Assembly (NCBI GenBank): GCA_027621405.1
Contig: JAQCBT010000015.1
Location: 1 to 64,000 of the forward strand
Length of the DNA: 64,000 nucleotides
Origin: Pseudomonadota bacterium
GTDB taxonomy: Bacteria; Pseudomonadota; Gammaproteobacteria; Pseudomonadales; Pseudohongiellaceae
Reading direction: 5' to 3'
The stretch's first letter is position 1, and the number at the start of each line of letters is the position of its first letter. The position numbers and the translations under genes are program-made. The notes beneath the pieces are model-generated. The model was not told the origin of the DNA. It saw only the letters and a list, made by a program, of their open reading frames with translations, and did not search any database. Shown here piece after piece: positions 47,487-56,027 of this stretch.

Positions 47487-49688
47487 ATGAGAAGCAAGAA
47501 AGCGATCATAGTAAATCGAACTATGAGAAGCATTGATCCTAAGTGGCATAAAAGTTGCGCAGTGCTATCGAAACCATTCATTAAAGTCATCGCGGTTATA
47601 TCACTTATCTCTGCCAATGGATCGCAAGGCATTGAGCCTGAGGATGTGCTTTTTGATGGCTCTGTGCTTACCGTGCCTCATGTTGAATCAGATGGCGAAG
47701 CTTATGAAATCAAGCTAGCACCATCTAATAATCCGTTGCTTTCGAACTCCGACTGTCCAATTCTTTGTCTCGAACTAATCTACGCAGGTCCTAGTAGTCT
47801 AGATAGCCCTCGCAACCCACCAACCTTCAATGGTTCAGTGTTCCTTACACCCAGGGTCGCGATTGGGGAGGATTTGTATGAAGGGAGCTTTAAATTTTTA
47901 TCCCAATACTCTGAGAGCATTTTTTTCTCTGTTATGGATGCTGAGATAGCACCTTATTTCAGCAACGTTGATAGACAAAACTGGACAGCTGACGAGCTTG
48001 AAGCAGACTATGAATTCTGCCATGAGTCATCATCAAGGTGGGGTACGCCTTTACCTTTTGGTGATTTTAATAACGATGGCATTGAAGATTTCTTTATTCC
48101 CATTGTGTGCTATCAAGGGCCACCACCTGAATTGGGGGGCATAGATGATGTTCCCGTAAAATCTGGATGGTTCTTCTTTTGCTCTCATCCAAATGCAAGT
48201 TATGAGAATTGCTCGGAAAGTATTTTTGGCGAGAAATTTATTGATACTTCAAAGAACGGCGGGAAAGGCGGAACCCCCTACGTTCAAAATACTGAAGAAC
48301 CGCGGGACTTAAACGGCGATGGTTATGTCGATTTCGTCATTACACTTAATCGTGATGATGGTATCGGCCGGCAAAAATTCGACTCTTTTTCTGCTGAAGG
48401 GTATCAAGCTGCAATCGATGAGTGCTTCGCAGATGACCCAGAAATAGTAGAGCTCTACCCAAGGGAAGATATAGGTCTTTGTGCTTATTTCTCCGACCAG
48501 TATGTATTCTTGAGCAAAGGTGACGGAACTTATCAAAGCGTTCAAGTACCATGGCCCGCGCATTGGGCACATGCTGTAAGGTCGCTACCTAACGAAGAGG
48601 GCGGCTTTGATATCATTTCGATTGGCTATTACAAACCCTACGTCGCTAGAATTAATGGGATTTCCGTAACAGATGTAACTTCCCAATATGAGGATCTTGA
48701 AAACTTCGACGAGATCACGAAGGTAAAGCCCTACGTTGGCGGGCATTTTAGATTCGAAGGCACGGACTACTGGATATCAAACAGTGTTGCACCCGAAAGA
48801 GTAGATCGAATCTCTGAATACTCGAACTTTGACATTGACACGGGTTTTTTTGGAAAAGTCATCGGCATTTCTGTTTGGAAATGGTTACCAGGTGAAGGAT
48901 TTGTATTTTCAGATTACTACATTCCCCCAGCTACTGATTTTTTTAAGTACATAGATGAATATGGCGTTGAAAAGACCGGGCTCTACCAAAAAGGAGTTCC
49001 GTTATTTGGAGGCGGCCAATATCTTTTCATGAAACAAGTTCTGCTCAACTCTGCTGAAGGACCGATCCTGGTCGCCACAGGAGAATCTTATGGCTTTATA
49101 GAAGATATTAGAAGAACAATGCCAATTGGTTTTCAACTACAATCTGTGAACGACAAGCATGTGCCTGATTCTGTGTATCCATCTTCAGTTCTGGAGGGCT
49201 TTATAATAAAAGACGGTAAAATCACCCAGCGAGAGCAGCCCATAGTCGACGGCAACGTCATGTTTAATAGTCCGGGCATGTATTTCCGAGACTTTGACAA
49301 AGATGGATTAGACGACCTGGTGACAATAACGGGCATGAAGATTCAGGGTAGCGCATACTTAAACAATGGTTCTGGAACTCTTAAAAGAATTGACACAAGC
49401 TTAATACTCCCATCTATCCCAAGGACATCCGTTGGTAATAACATGCATCTATTCTGGCCTTTGCGAAACAACGGCACACTTGATGTCCTATACATGGAAG
49501 TCGGAAATTATTACAGGCCTGCCTTCTGGAACATCGCAGAAGATGGCATTTTCCGCGCAGGTGATGTAGGCCTGATTCGAGGTAACTATCTCGTAGAAAA
49601 GCTTCCACTAACAACAGTTGATCAGGTTATCGAAAACTTCAGAATATGCGCGAATACTCCAGATTGGTCATGGACATGCCCCTATTAG
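47487..49688 (+). CDS. Secreted FG-GAP/VCBS-repeat protein of unknown function
   Basis: A 733-residue protein not recognised by name. A hydrophobic segment near residues 30-48 (FIKVIAVISLISANGS) may be an uncleaved or late signal. Three calcium-type repeats are seen: FGDFNNDGIEDFFIP, RDLNGDGYVDFVITL and RDFDKDGLDDLVTI, which match FG-GAP/VCBS blades of a beta-propeller. Paired cysteines (CPILCLELI, CANTPDWSWTC) fit extracytoplasmic folding. Base composition and codon use look A/T-richer than its neighbours, suggesting transfer. Start uncertain: several ATGs lie in the first 40 codons. Confidence 0.6.
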   Translation: MRSKKAIIVNRTMRSIDPKWHKSCAVLSKPFIKVIAVISLISANGSQGIEPEDVLFDGSVLTVPHVESDGEAYEIKLAPSNNPLLSNSDCPILCLELIYAGPSSLDSPRNPPTFNGSVFLTPRVAIGEDLYEGSFKFLSQYSESIFFSVMDAEIAPYFSNVDRQNWTADELEADYEFCHESSSRWGTPLPFGDFNNDGIEDFFIPIVCYQGPPPELGGIDDVPVKSGWFFFCSHPNASYENCSESIFGEKFIDTSKNGGKGGTPYVQNTEEPRDLNGDGYVDFVITLNRDDGIGRQKFDSFSAEGYQAAIDECFADDPEIVELYPREDIGLCAYFSDQYVFLSKGDGTYQSVQVPWPAHWAHAVRSLPNEEGGFDIISIGYYKPYVARINGISVTDVTSQYEDLENFDEITKVKPYVGGHFRFEGTDYWISNSVAPERVDRISEYSNFDIDTGFFGKVIGISVWKWLPGEGFVFSDYYIPPATDFFKYIDEYGVEKTGLYQKGVPLFGGGQYLFMKQVLLNSAEGPILVATGESYGFIEDIRRTMPIGFQLQSVNDKHVPDSVYPSSVLEGFIIKDGKITQREQPIVDGNVMFNSPGMYFRDFDKDGLDDLVTITGMKIQGSAYLNNGSGTLKRIDTSLILPSIPRTSVGNNMHLFWPLRNNGTLDVLYMEVGNYYRPAFWNIAEDGIFRAGDVGLIRGNYLVEKLPLTTVDQVIENFRICANTPDWSWTCPY

Positions 49689-49776
49689 CAATTATCAAAA
49701 ATAACACAACTATTGAGTTCTTAAATACGGTTACAAGCAGGGAATACCAGAAACCGAATAGCTAAAGAAATCAACG

Positions 49777-50925
49777 CTAAATCACTATGTTATCAGAGCC
49801 CCCAACCCGATACCCCGTAGGCGTAACCCCAAACCTCCCCCGAAACGCCGTATTAAAAACCGACAACGAAGAAAACCCCACCTCAATCGCAATAGTAGTA
49901 ATCGGCGCATCACTGTTCACCAACCTTGAAGCCGCCTCAGCCAAACGATAAGAATTCAGGAATTGGTTAAAATTCTTGTATCCAAGATGCCGGTTAATAG
50001 CTCCCCGCAGCTTGTGCTCAGACGCATTCAGATGAGCCGCAAGCTGCGCAATCGTATACCCGTGCTGGGCATACAGCTTCTCCTCCTCCATCGCCCTGAC
50101 CAGCCTGCCGATCAGCTCCTTCTCCGACCGGGAAAGCGTCTCAGCAACTTGCGGCTCACTAGGCTTCTCGGGTACCGCCGTATCCAACAGGACACGTATA
50201 TCTGCGCGCAAGGTGAAGGTATAAAAATGCAGTGCAAGCAACAAGATCAGGATATAGAGAGCGATAACGACCTGCGGCACCAATACCTGAGCGACCGAGT
50301 CATTGTTTGAAGCCACACTCTGGAAATACTCACCCAGCCCATTACCCAGCACGATGATTACCAGTATGGCCATGCTCCCAACGAAGGCGACGCGCACCGT
50401 TCGGCGCAGCTCGATCAGGTCTGAGTAATAACCTCTCACAGCCAGGTATAAGGCATGCAGTCCGAAGCAAAGCATGCAGAGCTGGGGCACGAGAGAAAAT
50501 ATAGTGTAAGCAGTCGATGGCGGCTCGATCTCCATCACGCCAATCAGCTCTAGCGAAGAGCCGGTGGTGCTGAGGACAAAGTAGCCAATTAAAAATCCCC
50601 AGGTGAGATTGCTGACCCTGGCCTCATCGGAAAACAGGTAGTACGCAAGCAGCCACAGGATGCCCGGAATCAGGATGGCCAGCCTGAGTAGCAGGAAAGA
50701 CAGAAAGGGTGGGTACTGGAAAGCCTCACTCAGGGACAGCAGCAAGAATGCGGATAGCAGAAAAAGGATCAGGCTGACCATCGCCGATATTTTCGTGGCG
50801 TGGTGCAATGCAAAATGAGTGCCCTGCAGAAATGCCAGGACAATGGCTGGCATGGCCAACAGGTCAGACGGAGATAGGTTTGGAATGGTCATCATCCACG
50901 CTCGCAGGCTGATGATTATAGCCAA
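49777..50925 (-). CDS. Membrane-bound AraC-family transcriptional regulator
   Basis: A 382-residue regulator with seven or so N-terminal membrane segments (about 12-240) and a C-terminal AraC HTH domain (about 280-375): HGYTIAQLAAHLNASEHKLRGAINR and ITTIAIEVGFSSLSVFNTAFRGRFGVTP. The membrane half suggests it senses an envelope signal. The start at 50925 or the ATG pair near 50892 are both possible. Its last 81 bases of homology are repeated at 44812 in a broken copy. Targets are unknown. Confidence 0.85.
   Translation of the reverse strand: MAIIISLRAWMMTIPNLSPSDLLAMPAIVLAFLQGTHFALHHATKISAMVSLILFLLSAFLLLSLSEAFQYPPFLSFLLLRLAILIPGILWLLAYYLFSDEARVSNLTWGFLIGYFVLSTTGSSLELIGVMEIEPPSTAYTIFSLVPQLCMLCFGLHALYLAVRGYYSDLIELRRTVRVAFVGSMAILVIIVLGNGLGEYFQSVASNNDSVAQVLVPQVVIALYILILLLALHFYTFTLRADIRVLLDTAVPEKPSEPQVAETLSRSEKELIGRLVRAMEEEKLYAQHGYTIAQLAAHLNASEHKLRGAINRHLGYKNFNQFLNSYRLAEAASRLVNSDAPITTIAIEVGFSSLSVFNTAFRGRFGVTPTGYRVGGSDNIVI
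49802..49882 (-). repeat. 81-bp direct repeat, copy B (with 44812-44892)
   Basis: Identical to 44812-44892. It lies in the 3' end of the intact AraC gene, covering the second HTH helix. The copies bracket 4.9 kb holding the beta-helix and FG-GAP genes. Confidence 0.93.
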
Positions 50926-51022
50926 TTTGCACCGTGCAGAAAGCCATAGCGGCCGGAGTATCGTGCCGGTTGCTGATTGCTACGGTGCCAGTGTGGGAAC
51001 TGAAGAGGCCGGTGAATCGGCG

Positions 51023-51475
51023 CTAATCCGCAGCTTTGAACGCCAGACGCACACCTGGTGTAGGGGTCTCGAGTGCCAAGCCACCTGCCTCGGCAACAGC
51101 GCTTGTGACTTCACGCAGATACAGGGAGTAGTAGTTATGCAGGCTACCGCGAATGCACAGCGACCGGGTTGATCTGTAATCGGCAAAAGTAAGAGAACCG
51201 CCCTCGAGGGCCCATTGGGCGGTGAAGGTATTGCAATCAGATTTCCCGGTCAGGCGGCTCTCAGGCCTGAAGGACAATGTATAGTCCGCCGGGTCTTCAG
51301 GAATGAAGCTGTGTCCTCCCAGGGCTACCAGCTCAACGAGTTGCCAGGTAGTGTTTTCCAGTGCCAGGGGGCTCGCCGCTTCGCTGTCCACAGCACTCGC
51401 TGCCCCGTCATCATTGCCACAGGATGACAAGGACAATCCGGCGATGCTTGCGAGAAGCACGAAACGCGCGATCAT
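51023..51475 (-). CDS. META-domain (HslJ-like) lipoprotein
   Basis: A 150-residue lipoprotein with signal and lipobox LSLSSC (Cys19), and a META domain: NTTWQLVELVALGGH, RPESRLTGKSDCNTFTAQW and GSLTFADYRSTRSLC. HslJ-type proteins are heat-inducible or envelope-stress proteins of unclear activity. The ATG at 51475 is selected for the lipoprotein signal; the frame is open to 51583. It lies about 100 bases upstream of the AraC gene start, on the same strand. Confidence 0.75.
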   Translation of the reverse strand: MIARFVLLASIAGLSLSSCGNDDGAASAVDSEAASPLALENTTWQLVELVALGGHSFIPEDPADYTLSFRPESRLTGKSDCNTFTAQWALEGGSLTFADYRSTRSLCIRGSLHNYYSLYLREVTSAVAEAGGLALETPTPGVRLAFKAAD

Positions 51476-51691
51476 GGAAATAGACAATCCGGTGACATTT
51501 TCAGAGCTATTCATTCCAATATTTCCCGATAGCATGAAATCGGACTTAAGGGCACGCGAGCTTGTTTTCAGAATGAGCTTCAAGATGTCTCACCCCTTTA
51601 ACTGAGTGCCGTCTATTCTACCGCAGGACAATCGAGAGAAGGCAAGTCGGGGGGCGACTGGATGCCTGTCTGGAGCTGTTTATGGGTGGAG

Positions 51692-51732
51692 TGCATTTGG
51701 TGCTGCGTAACCATCCGCTCACACCAAATGCA
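51692..51732. terminator. Perfect 11-bp hairpin downstream of the 51751 gene
   Basis: TGCATTTGGTG (51692-51702) pairs with CACCAAATGCA (51722-51732) over a 19-base loop. It lies just after the minus-strand gene at 51751 and before the META gene's upstream region. It lacks a clear T-run, so it may be a weak terminator or a 3' stabiliser. Confidence 0.45.
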
Positions 51733-51750
51733 TTTCATAACACAGAATGG

Positions 51751-52770
51751 TTAAGGCACCACATTCACAGTGACATAGGTGTCGCTATAGAGACCACCAT
51801 CATCGGCCCTTCCCCACAGCAGATAGGTGCCCGGCTCGTCAAAGGTCACCGAGGTATCGATCACACCGTCTTCGGGAATTTCAGGCGGAACCCAGAGCCA
51901 GCTCCATGGCGAGTTCGCAGAGGGGCGGGTATCTTCCCAGGGCTTCGACTGGGGAGGATCGAACTGCACGAGATCCTGCACGGCTGTGGCCGTCTCCGGC
52001 GCGCGGTACACATTCCAGGACAGGAACAAACCGTTGTGCTTGGTCACCGTCGGACGGGGCGGTGGCGTCATCATCATGCGCTGCCTGACCATCTCCGGAC
52101 TGGCAAACGCAGCAGCCGCGCCACCCACCAATCGCAGGGTACGCATGGGGTCATGGGGTTCCGGCACACCATCATCCGAGATCCGCGCCTGCAGCTGAAG
52201 CGGTTCACCTACAGAGACTGTGCGAATCGTGTCGCCAATCAGCTCAACGCTGGGTGGAATATTGGCGCGGGTCTTCTCATCAGAGGAACCTGCGCCCAGC
52301 GCGCCGGTTTCAGACATGATGACAACGTTGTCCAGTTTGTAATCTTCCCTCAGGGTACCGTAGGCCTTCCTGGTCAGGCCATTGGGGGAGGTGACTTCCC
52401 AGACCAGTTCGTCGTCTTCATCGAATCCGGGTCCCACAACCACATCGAAAGTGAAGCGGTTTCTGCGGGGCAGGAAGTGGGTTGGCTGGCCGCGATCCCT
52501 TTCACCTGGAAAGAAGAAATTATTATCACCCACCGGGATGTCAAGCTCCTCTTCCCAATTGTGGTTGAAGTAACCAAAGGTCAGGACCGTCTCACCCGCC
52601 TCATTGATTCTCCAGCCCTCATAGGCGACTTCGGTGTGTTGTCCGCGCTGGTAGGTGTTTTGCGCATACTCGTAGGGAAGTTGAGCAGCGGCAGAATTTA
52701 CCAGCAAACAACTTCCCAGCGCGATGGACGTTGCAAAAGCAGTAATAAAATTCTTGTTAAGAATGGTCAT
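51751..52770 (-). CDS. Secreted protein of unknown function, Pro-rich and beta-sandwich-like
   Basis: A 339-residue exported protein: signal peptide about 1-29 (ending NSAAAQ) and beta-rich domains. Near 200-225 is a segment typical of immunoglobulin-like repeats (EPLQLQARISDDGVPEP), and the C terminus has DEPGTYLLWGRADDGGLYSDT. No catalytic motif is evident. It is about 100 bases downstream of the cytochrome/monooxygenase gene on the same strand with a terminator between them, so it may be partly co-expressed. Function not recognised. Confidence 0.55.
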   Translation of the reverse strand: MTILNKNFITAFATSIALGSCLLVNSAAAQLPYEYAQNTYQRGQHTEVAYEGWRINEAGETVLTFGYFNHNWEEELDIPVGDNNFFFPGERDRGQPTHFLPRRNRFTFDVVVGPGFDEDDELVWEVTSPNGLTRKAYGTLREDYKLDNVVIMSETGALGAGSSDEKTRANIPPSVELIGDTIRTVSVGEPLQLQARISDDGVPEPHDPMRTLRLVGGAAAAFASPEMVRQRMMMTPPPRPTVTKHNGLFLSWNVYRAPETATAVQDLVQFDPPQSKPWEDTRPSANSPWSWLWVPPEIPEDGVIDTSVTFDEPGTYLLWGRADDGGLYSDTYVTVNVVP

Positions 52771-52828
52771 GTCCAGCCTCTTACTGATAGCAAGATAATC
52801 TATTTACAAAAGTCTAAAGGGATTAAAA

Positions 52829-52857
52829 AGCGAGCGGCCCTTGGTCGGCCGCTCGCT
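52829..52857 (-). terminator. Terminator of the cytochrome/monooxygenase gene
   Basis: AGCGAGCGGCC (52829-52839) pairs perfectly with GGCCGCTCGCT (52847-52857). On the minus strand the stem is followed by a run of five T. It lies 13 bases beyond the stop at 52870. Confidence 0.85.
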
Positions 52858-52869
52858 GTCGGTTAACTT

Positions 52870-54294
52870 CTAGTTTGAAGCTACGTTGCCGTCCAGGTCC
52901 GTATCCGCATCTGATTGCAGAGGCCATACCAAAGGAGTCAGGCACAGAGGACAACCAATTACGTGATCATTTGGACCGAGGTTCAGGTTCTTGCGTCGGG
53001 TTTCCATTTCTTCAAGGAACTGCTCATCTGTCATGGTGACGCGGATGCCCAGGTCGATGAACATATTGGTCACAGAGCGGTTGCCCGAACCCTGCCAGTT
53101 GCGGGCATCGGGTACGTTCGGATTCGATGCCGTGTTATCGAAGTAACCGGTAATGTGCAGGATCGTTCCTTTCGGCAGCAGCGGGGTATAGTCGTCAGCG
53201 AAAGGATAGCCTCGCACCCAGTTGTGGTCATAGCCCACGCAGGACAGGGTTTCCTTGGAGTAGCCCCAGATTGCCTCCAGGCACATACGCTCGCCAGGTG
53301 CATGCAAATGCGGCTCGAAAGTAATCACCTTGGTGTGCTGGTTCAGTACTTGATAAGCGTGAATGGTTTGATTGTCCGCATCACCTTCAACACTGATGTC
53401 GGAACCATTGCCCAGGATGCTGATGCCTGACTTGTACTTGGGCACGTAGTCCTCATCGTGGAAGCGGAAACCGATTTCCAGATGCCCGGTTGTATCCCGA
53501 CCGTTCGAGTGCATGTGCACCGAGTCAGTAAAGAATGCCGAGTTTGCCTTCAGCAATGGGCCGGCTTCCGGGTCAAAGATATCGCCGTTTCTGGCCACTT
53601 CGTGCACAGGCCAGGAAACCGCTTCTCCGGGAACAGCCTGGCCGTTTTCGTCCAGCACTTCAGTTCGCCAGATCATGTGGTGGAAGATATACAGGCCACC
53701 CACGGTGTCGGAGATATCTTCACCGCTGCCCACATCATTCACTTCCACGATTTCCACGGACTTCACGTAACGATCTTCGGTCAAGCCAGTAGGCACAGCC
53801 TTCAGGTCACCCCACCAGTCCGGGCGGCCACCTTCCATGAAGAAGTCTTCGGTGCTCACTACCAGATCTGGTTCACCCAGTTTCCACTTAATGCTGTCAT
53901 CGAACTCCAGGGGCTCCGGCGCGTCGGCTGGGTCTCCCTTCGGGGTACCGGACCGGGCCCAGGTGGAAATCGCCGCCAGCTCTTCATCGCTGAGAGAGGG
54001 GTCGTTCTTGAATTCCTGGATACCAACGTCTTTCTCAGCGTACCAGGGAGGCATTGCGCCAGCACGGTCTCTCAGGCCCGTCTTGTATTCAATCAGGCCT
54101 GCGAAAGGCGCCACTTCCTCGTAAGTGACCAATGGCATGGGACCCGCTCCACCATCGCGGTGGCAGGTCTGGCAGCTTCGCTGCAGGATCGGCTCAATAT
54201 CCTTGTGGAAGGTAATTTGATCATCCTGGGCACTGGCGAGTGGAATCAGGCCAATACCCCCAACAACCAATCCCATCAGTTTAATTAGTCGCAT
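52870..54294 (-). CDS. Cytochrome c domain fused to a PHM-like copper monooxygenase
   Basis: A 474-residue exported protein. A signal peptide (about 1-22) is followed by a cytochrome c domain with CQTCH (Cys41, Cys44, His45). Residues about 140-420 carry PHM/DBM-like copper motifs: FHHMIW (HH near 206), DSVHMHSNGRDTTGHLEIGFRF and the HxH site EPHLHAPGERM (near 329). This fits copper type II ascorbate-dependent monooxygenases, with the heme domain probably feeding electrons. Substrate unknown. The CopC-like gene upstream (54974) fits copper handling. Start ATG at 54294. Confidence 0.75.
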   Translation of the reverse strand: MRLIKLMGLVVGGIGLIPLASAQDDQITFHKDIEPILQRSCQTCHRDGGAGPMPLVTYEEVAPFAGLIEYKTGLRDRAGAMPPWYAEKDVGIQEFKNDPSLSDEELAAISTWARSGTPKGDPADAPEPLEFDDSIKWKLGEPDLVVSTEDFFMEGGRPDWWGDLKAVPTGLTEDRYVKSVEIVEVNDVGSGEDISDTVGGLYIFHHMIWRTEVLDENGQAVPGEAVSWPVHEVARNGDIFDPEAGPLLKANSAFFTDSVHMHSNGRDTTGHLEIGFRFHDEDYVPKYKSGISILGNGSDISVEGDADNQTIHAYQVLNQHTKVITFEPHLHAPGERMCLEAIWGYSKETLSCVGYDHNWVRGYPFADDYTPLLPKGTILHITGYFDNTASNPNVPDARNWQGSGNRSVTNMFIDLGIRVTMTDEQFLEEMETRRKNLNLGPNDHVIGCPLCLTPLVWPLQSDADTDLDGNVASN

Positions 54295-54973
54295 TCTTGT
54301 CTCCTTATTTGACCATGCAATATCAGGTACAGACTGGCTGTCACTGACGATCTCAAGCTAAAAATCTATCGGGAATACTCAAAACCTGTGAAGTCTAGAG
54401 TATTTACCGATGATTTCGCTGTCTGAAAAGTGAAAAACGCTGTGTGATTTCTGATTCTATGGGTTTCTAATTAGTTACTACAGTGTTGAATTCCTGATAT
54501 GGCGTCCCGTAACAGATCTACCTTATTGATAACTATAAAAAATCCCGAAAACCCGGGAGACTTGCCTGGAGAGCCGCGCTTCCCGCCAAGTTTACGGGAT
54601 ACACCCCCGGCTTGCGAGCACACTCTCACCGGGGACGCCTGCTGAGGCCCGGTATCCACCGGTTCCAGCGTGCTCTTGCTCGCCCAACATCCCGATTTCC
54701 ATGCCGCCAATAAGGGTCGGCAGGCATATCCATCGCGGATGCCTCCAGTTGCCCACACTACTCTGGCAAGCGCATGTAGCTGCTGATCTGCATCAATATT
54801 CAGGAAACAAGTGGGATCGCCTGGCCTGTTTGGCTAGCTGTCGGCAGCACGAAGCAGCGTGTATCCAGGGGAGCAGCCTATCCCTGTGGACTGCTCAGGA
54901 TTGACGCTACGGCGGCCGGCAGAAATTGGCAGATACTGGGTTACCTGTCCCGGGTAAGACCCGCTGTCCGGGA
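54295..54973. other. 679-bp intergenic region with possible structured RNA
   Basis: No gene is recognised. On the minus strand the part 54535-54720 has internal pairing (GGGCGAGCA with TGCTCGC, CCGGT with ACCGG) and ends in a terminator at 54535-54558. An open frame of 95 codons here (54471-54758) has no ribosome site and is not called. Promoters for the cytochrome gene probably lie in the A/T-richer part at 54300-54480. Confidence 0.45.
54535..54558 (-). terminator. Short GC stem with T-run
   Basis: On the minus strand TCCCG-GGTTTT-CGGGA is followed by TTTTTT. The 5-bp stem with a 6-T run is a plausible terminator of a transcript running leftward from about 54700 or from the CopC-like gene. 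Confidence 0.55.
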
Positions 54974-55471
54974 CTAGGGATCAGGGTTGCCCCGCTCCCG
55001 CTCCCGCTTTTGAAACTCCTCGAAAGGCGTTCCGTACTCGCTGTCTTCGCGGCGTGTAATGGACGCTTCAATAGTCTCGGAAGGTGCTATTGCTTCGGGA
55101 CCGAATGCAAATTTAAATTCCCCTTTCATAAAGCGCTGGTTTTCATCGACCACTGACCACTGGGCACTATAGTACTCGGCCGCAGGCAATTCGGAAGGAA
55201 TGGGAAACACGAAATTGTTATCGCTCTGCCCCGGATCCCATTGGAAGCCCATGTCTATCCAGTCGTTCTTGTCTGTGTACAGCGCGAGCTTGAGCAATTG
55301 CACATTGACCCGAAAACTGATGACGAGCATACGAGGCTGCTCGAGCAACACCGCATCGTCCTGGGGAAAGGTAACTGAAGGTGTCAGCGATGTGGAGCCA
55401 TGGCTGTGCTGAGCCGATAACAGGCTGGGCCAGAAGGCGAAGGCTGCAATCAGCGACAGGTTCCTGATCAT
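54974..55471 (-). CDS. CopC-like copper-binding protein
   Basis: A 165-residue exported protein. Signal peptide about 1-21 ends LLSAQ. The mature start is HSHGSTSLTPSVTFPQDDAVL, and the middle (LEQPRMLVISFRVNVQLLKLALY) follows the CopC beta-barrel pattern. The N-terminal HSH could be the copper-binding amino-terminal histidine motif. The C-terminal 50 residues are charged (EFQKRERERGNP). It is upstream of the copper monooxygenase gene on the same strand. A hairpin (54947-54953 with 54968-54974) overlaps its stop. The ATG at 55471 is chosen for the signal peptide. Confidence 0.68.
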   Translation of the reverse strand: MIRNLSLIAAFAFWPSLLSAQHSHGSTSLTPSVTFPQDDAVLLEQPRMLVISFRVNVQLLKLALYTDKNDWIDMGFQWDPGQSDNNFVFPIPSELPAAEYYSAQWSVVDENQRFMKGEFKFAFGPEAIAPSETIEASITRREDSEYGTPFEEFQKRERERGNPDP

Positions 55472-56027
55472 GGTCAACAGCATTGAGATTCGTCCAGATG
55501 CCATTCTGTAATAGCCGGATTTATGCGAGACCACCGAAAAAGAAACAACTAATGGTCGGAAAAGATGCTGGAAATGATAGTCAAGCTAGCAGGGGCTTGC
55601 AATCAGGGCCGGAGAAGTATGACAGAATCCTGCACTGCTGCTTATTCCTTCGCAGCTTAATGCGGTTTTTCAAACACTAGCACTCCCCAGAAAGTTCTTC
55701 CCTGTGCTTGATCAATCCCTGTCAGACCCGGAAACGATGTTTAGCCAAAGTTGCTGTCCTGATCTCTACCGCCCGTTCCTGCCACCCCAATTCCTTGGCC
55801 TGTCCAAGATAGAAGCCAAGTGAAGCAGGAGACTATCGAGGCAAATGCGATCCACGCGAAGACCCTACTCCTCGGCGAGATAGCTGGCGGCACCGTCTTA
55901 GCCCACACCAAGGTATAGCACCTTGTGTACGGGTGGGATTGGACTGAGCATCTCCCGGCTCTCCCGTTTTACATCCCCTGAAAATCACCAGATTTTTCAG
56001 TCAAAGTATCCGTGACAGTTCCATGCC
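55472..56027. other. Intergenic region, no gene seen
   Basis: About 556 bases between the CopC-like gene and the Lon-like protease gene. Frames here are short and random-looking. No repeat, hairpin or RNA gene was recognised. The region downstream of the protease stop presumably holds its terminator. Confidence 0.4.

Noticed and set aside
54471..54758. A 95-codon open frame on the minus strand
   Set aside because: It has no ribosome site, its composition looks random, and it ends within structured GC-rich sequence. No homology is recognised.
43271..55000. A possible integrated element at the tmRNA 3' end
   Set aside because: No integrase was found and no second copy of the tmRNA 3' end was seen downstream, so attachment sites cannot be shown.
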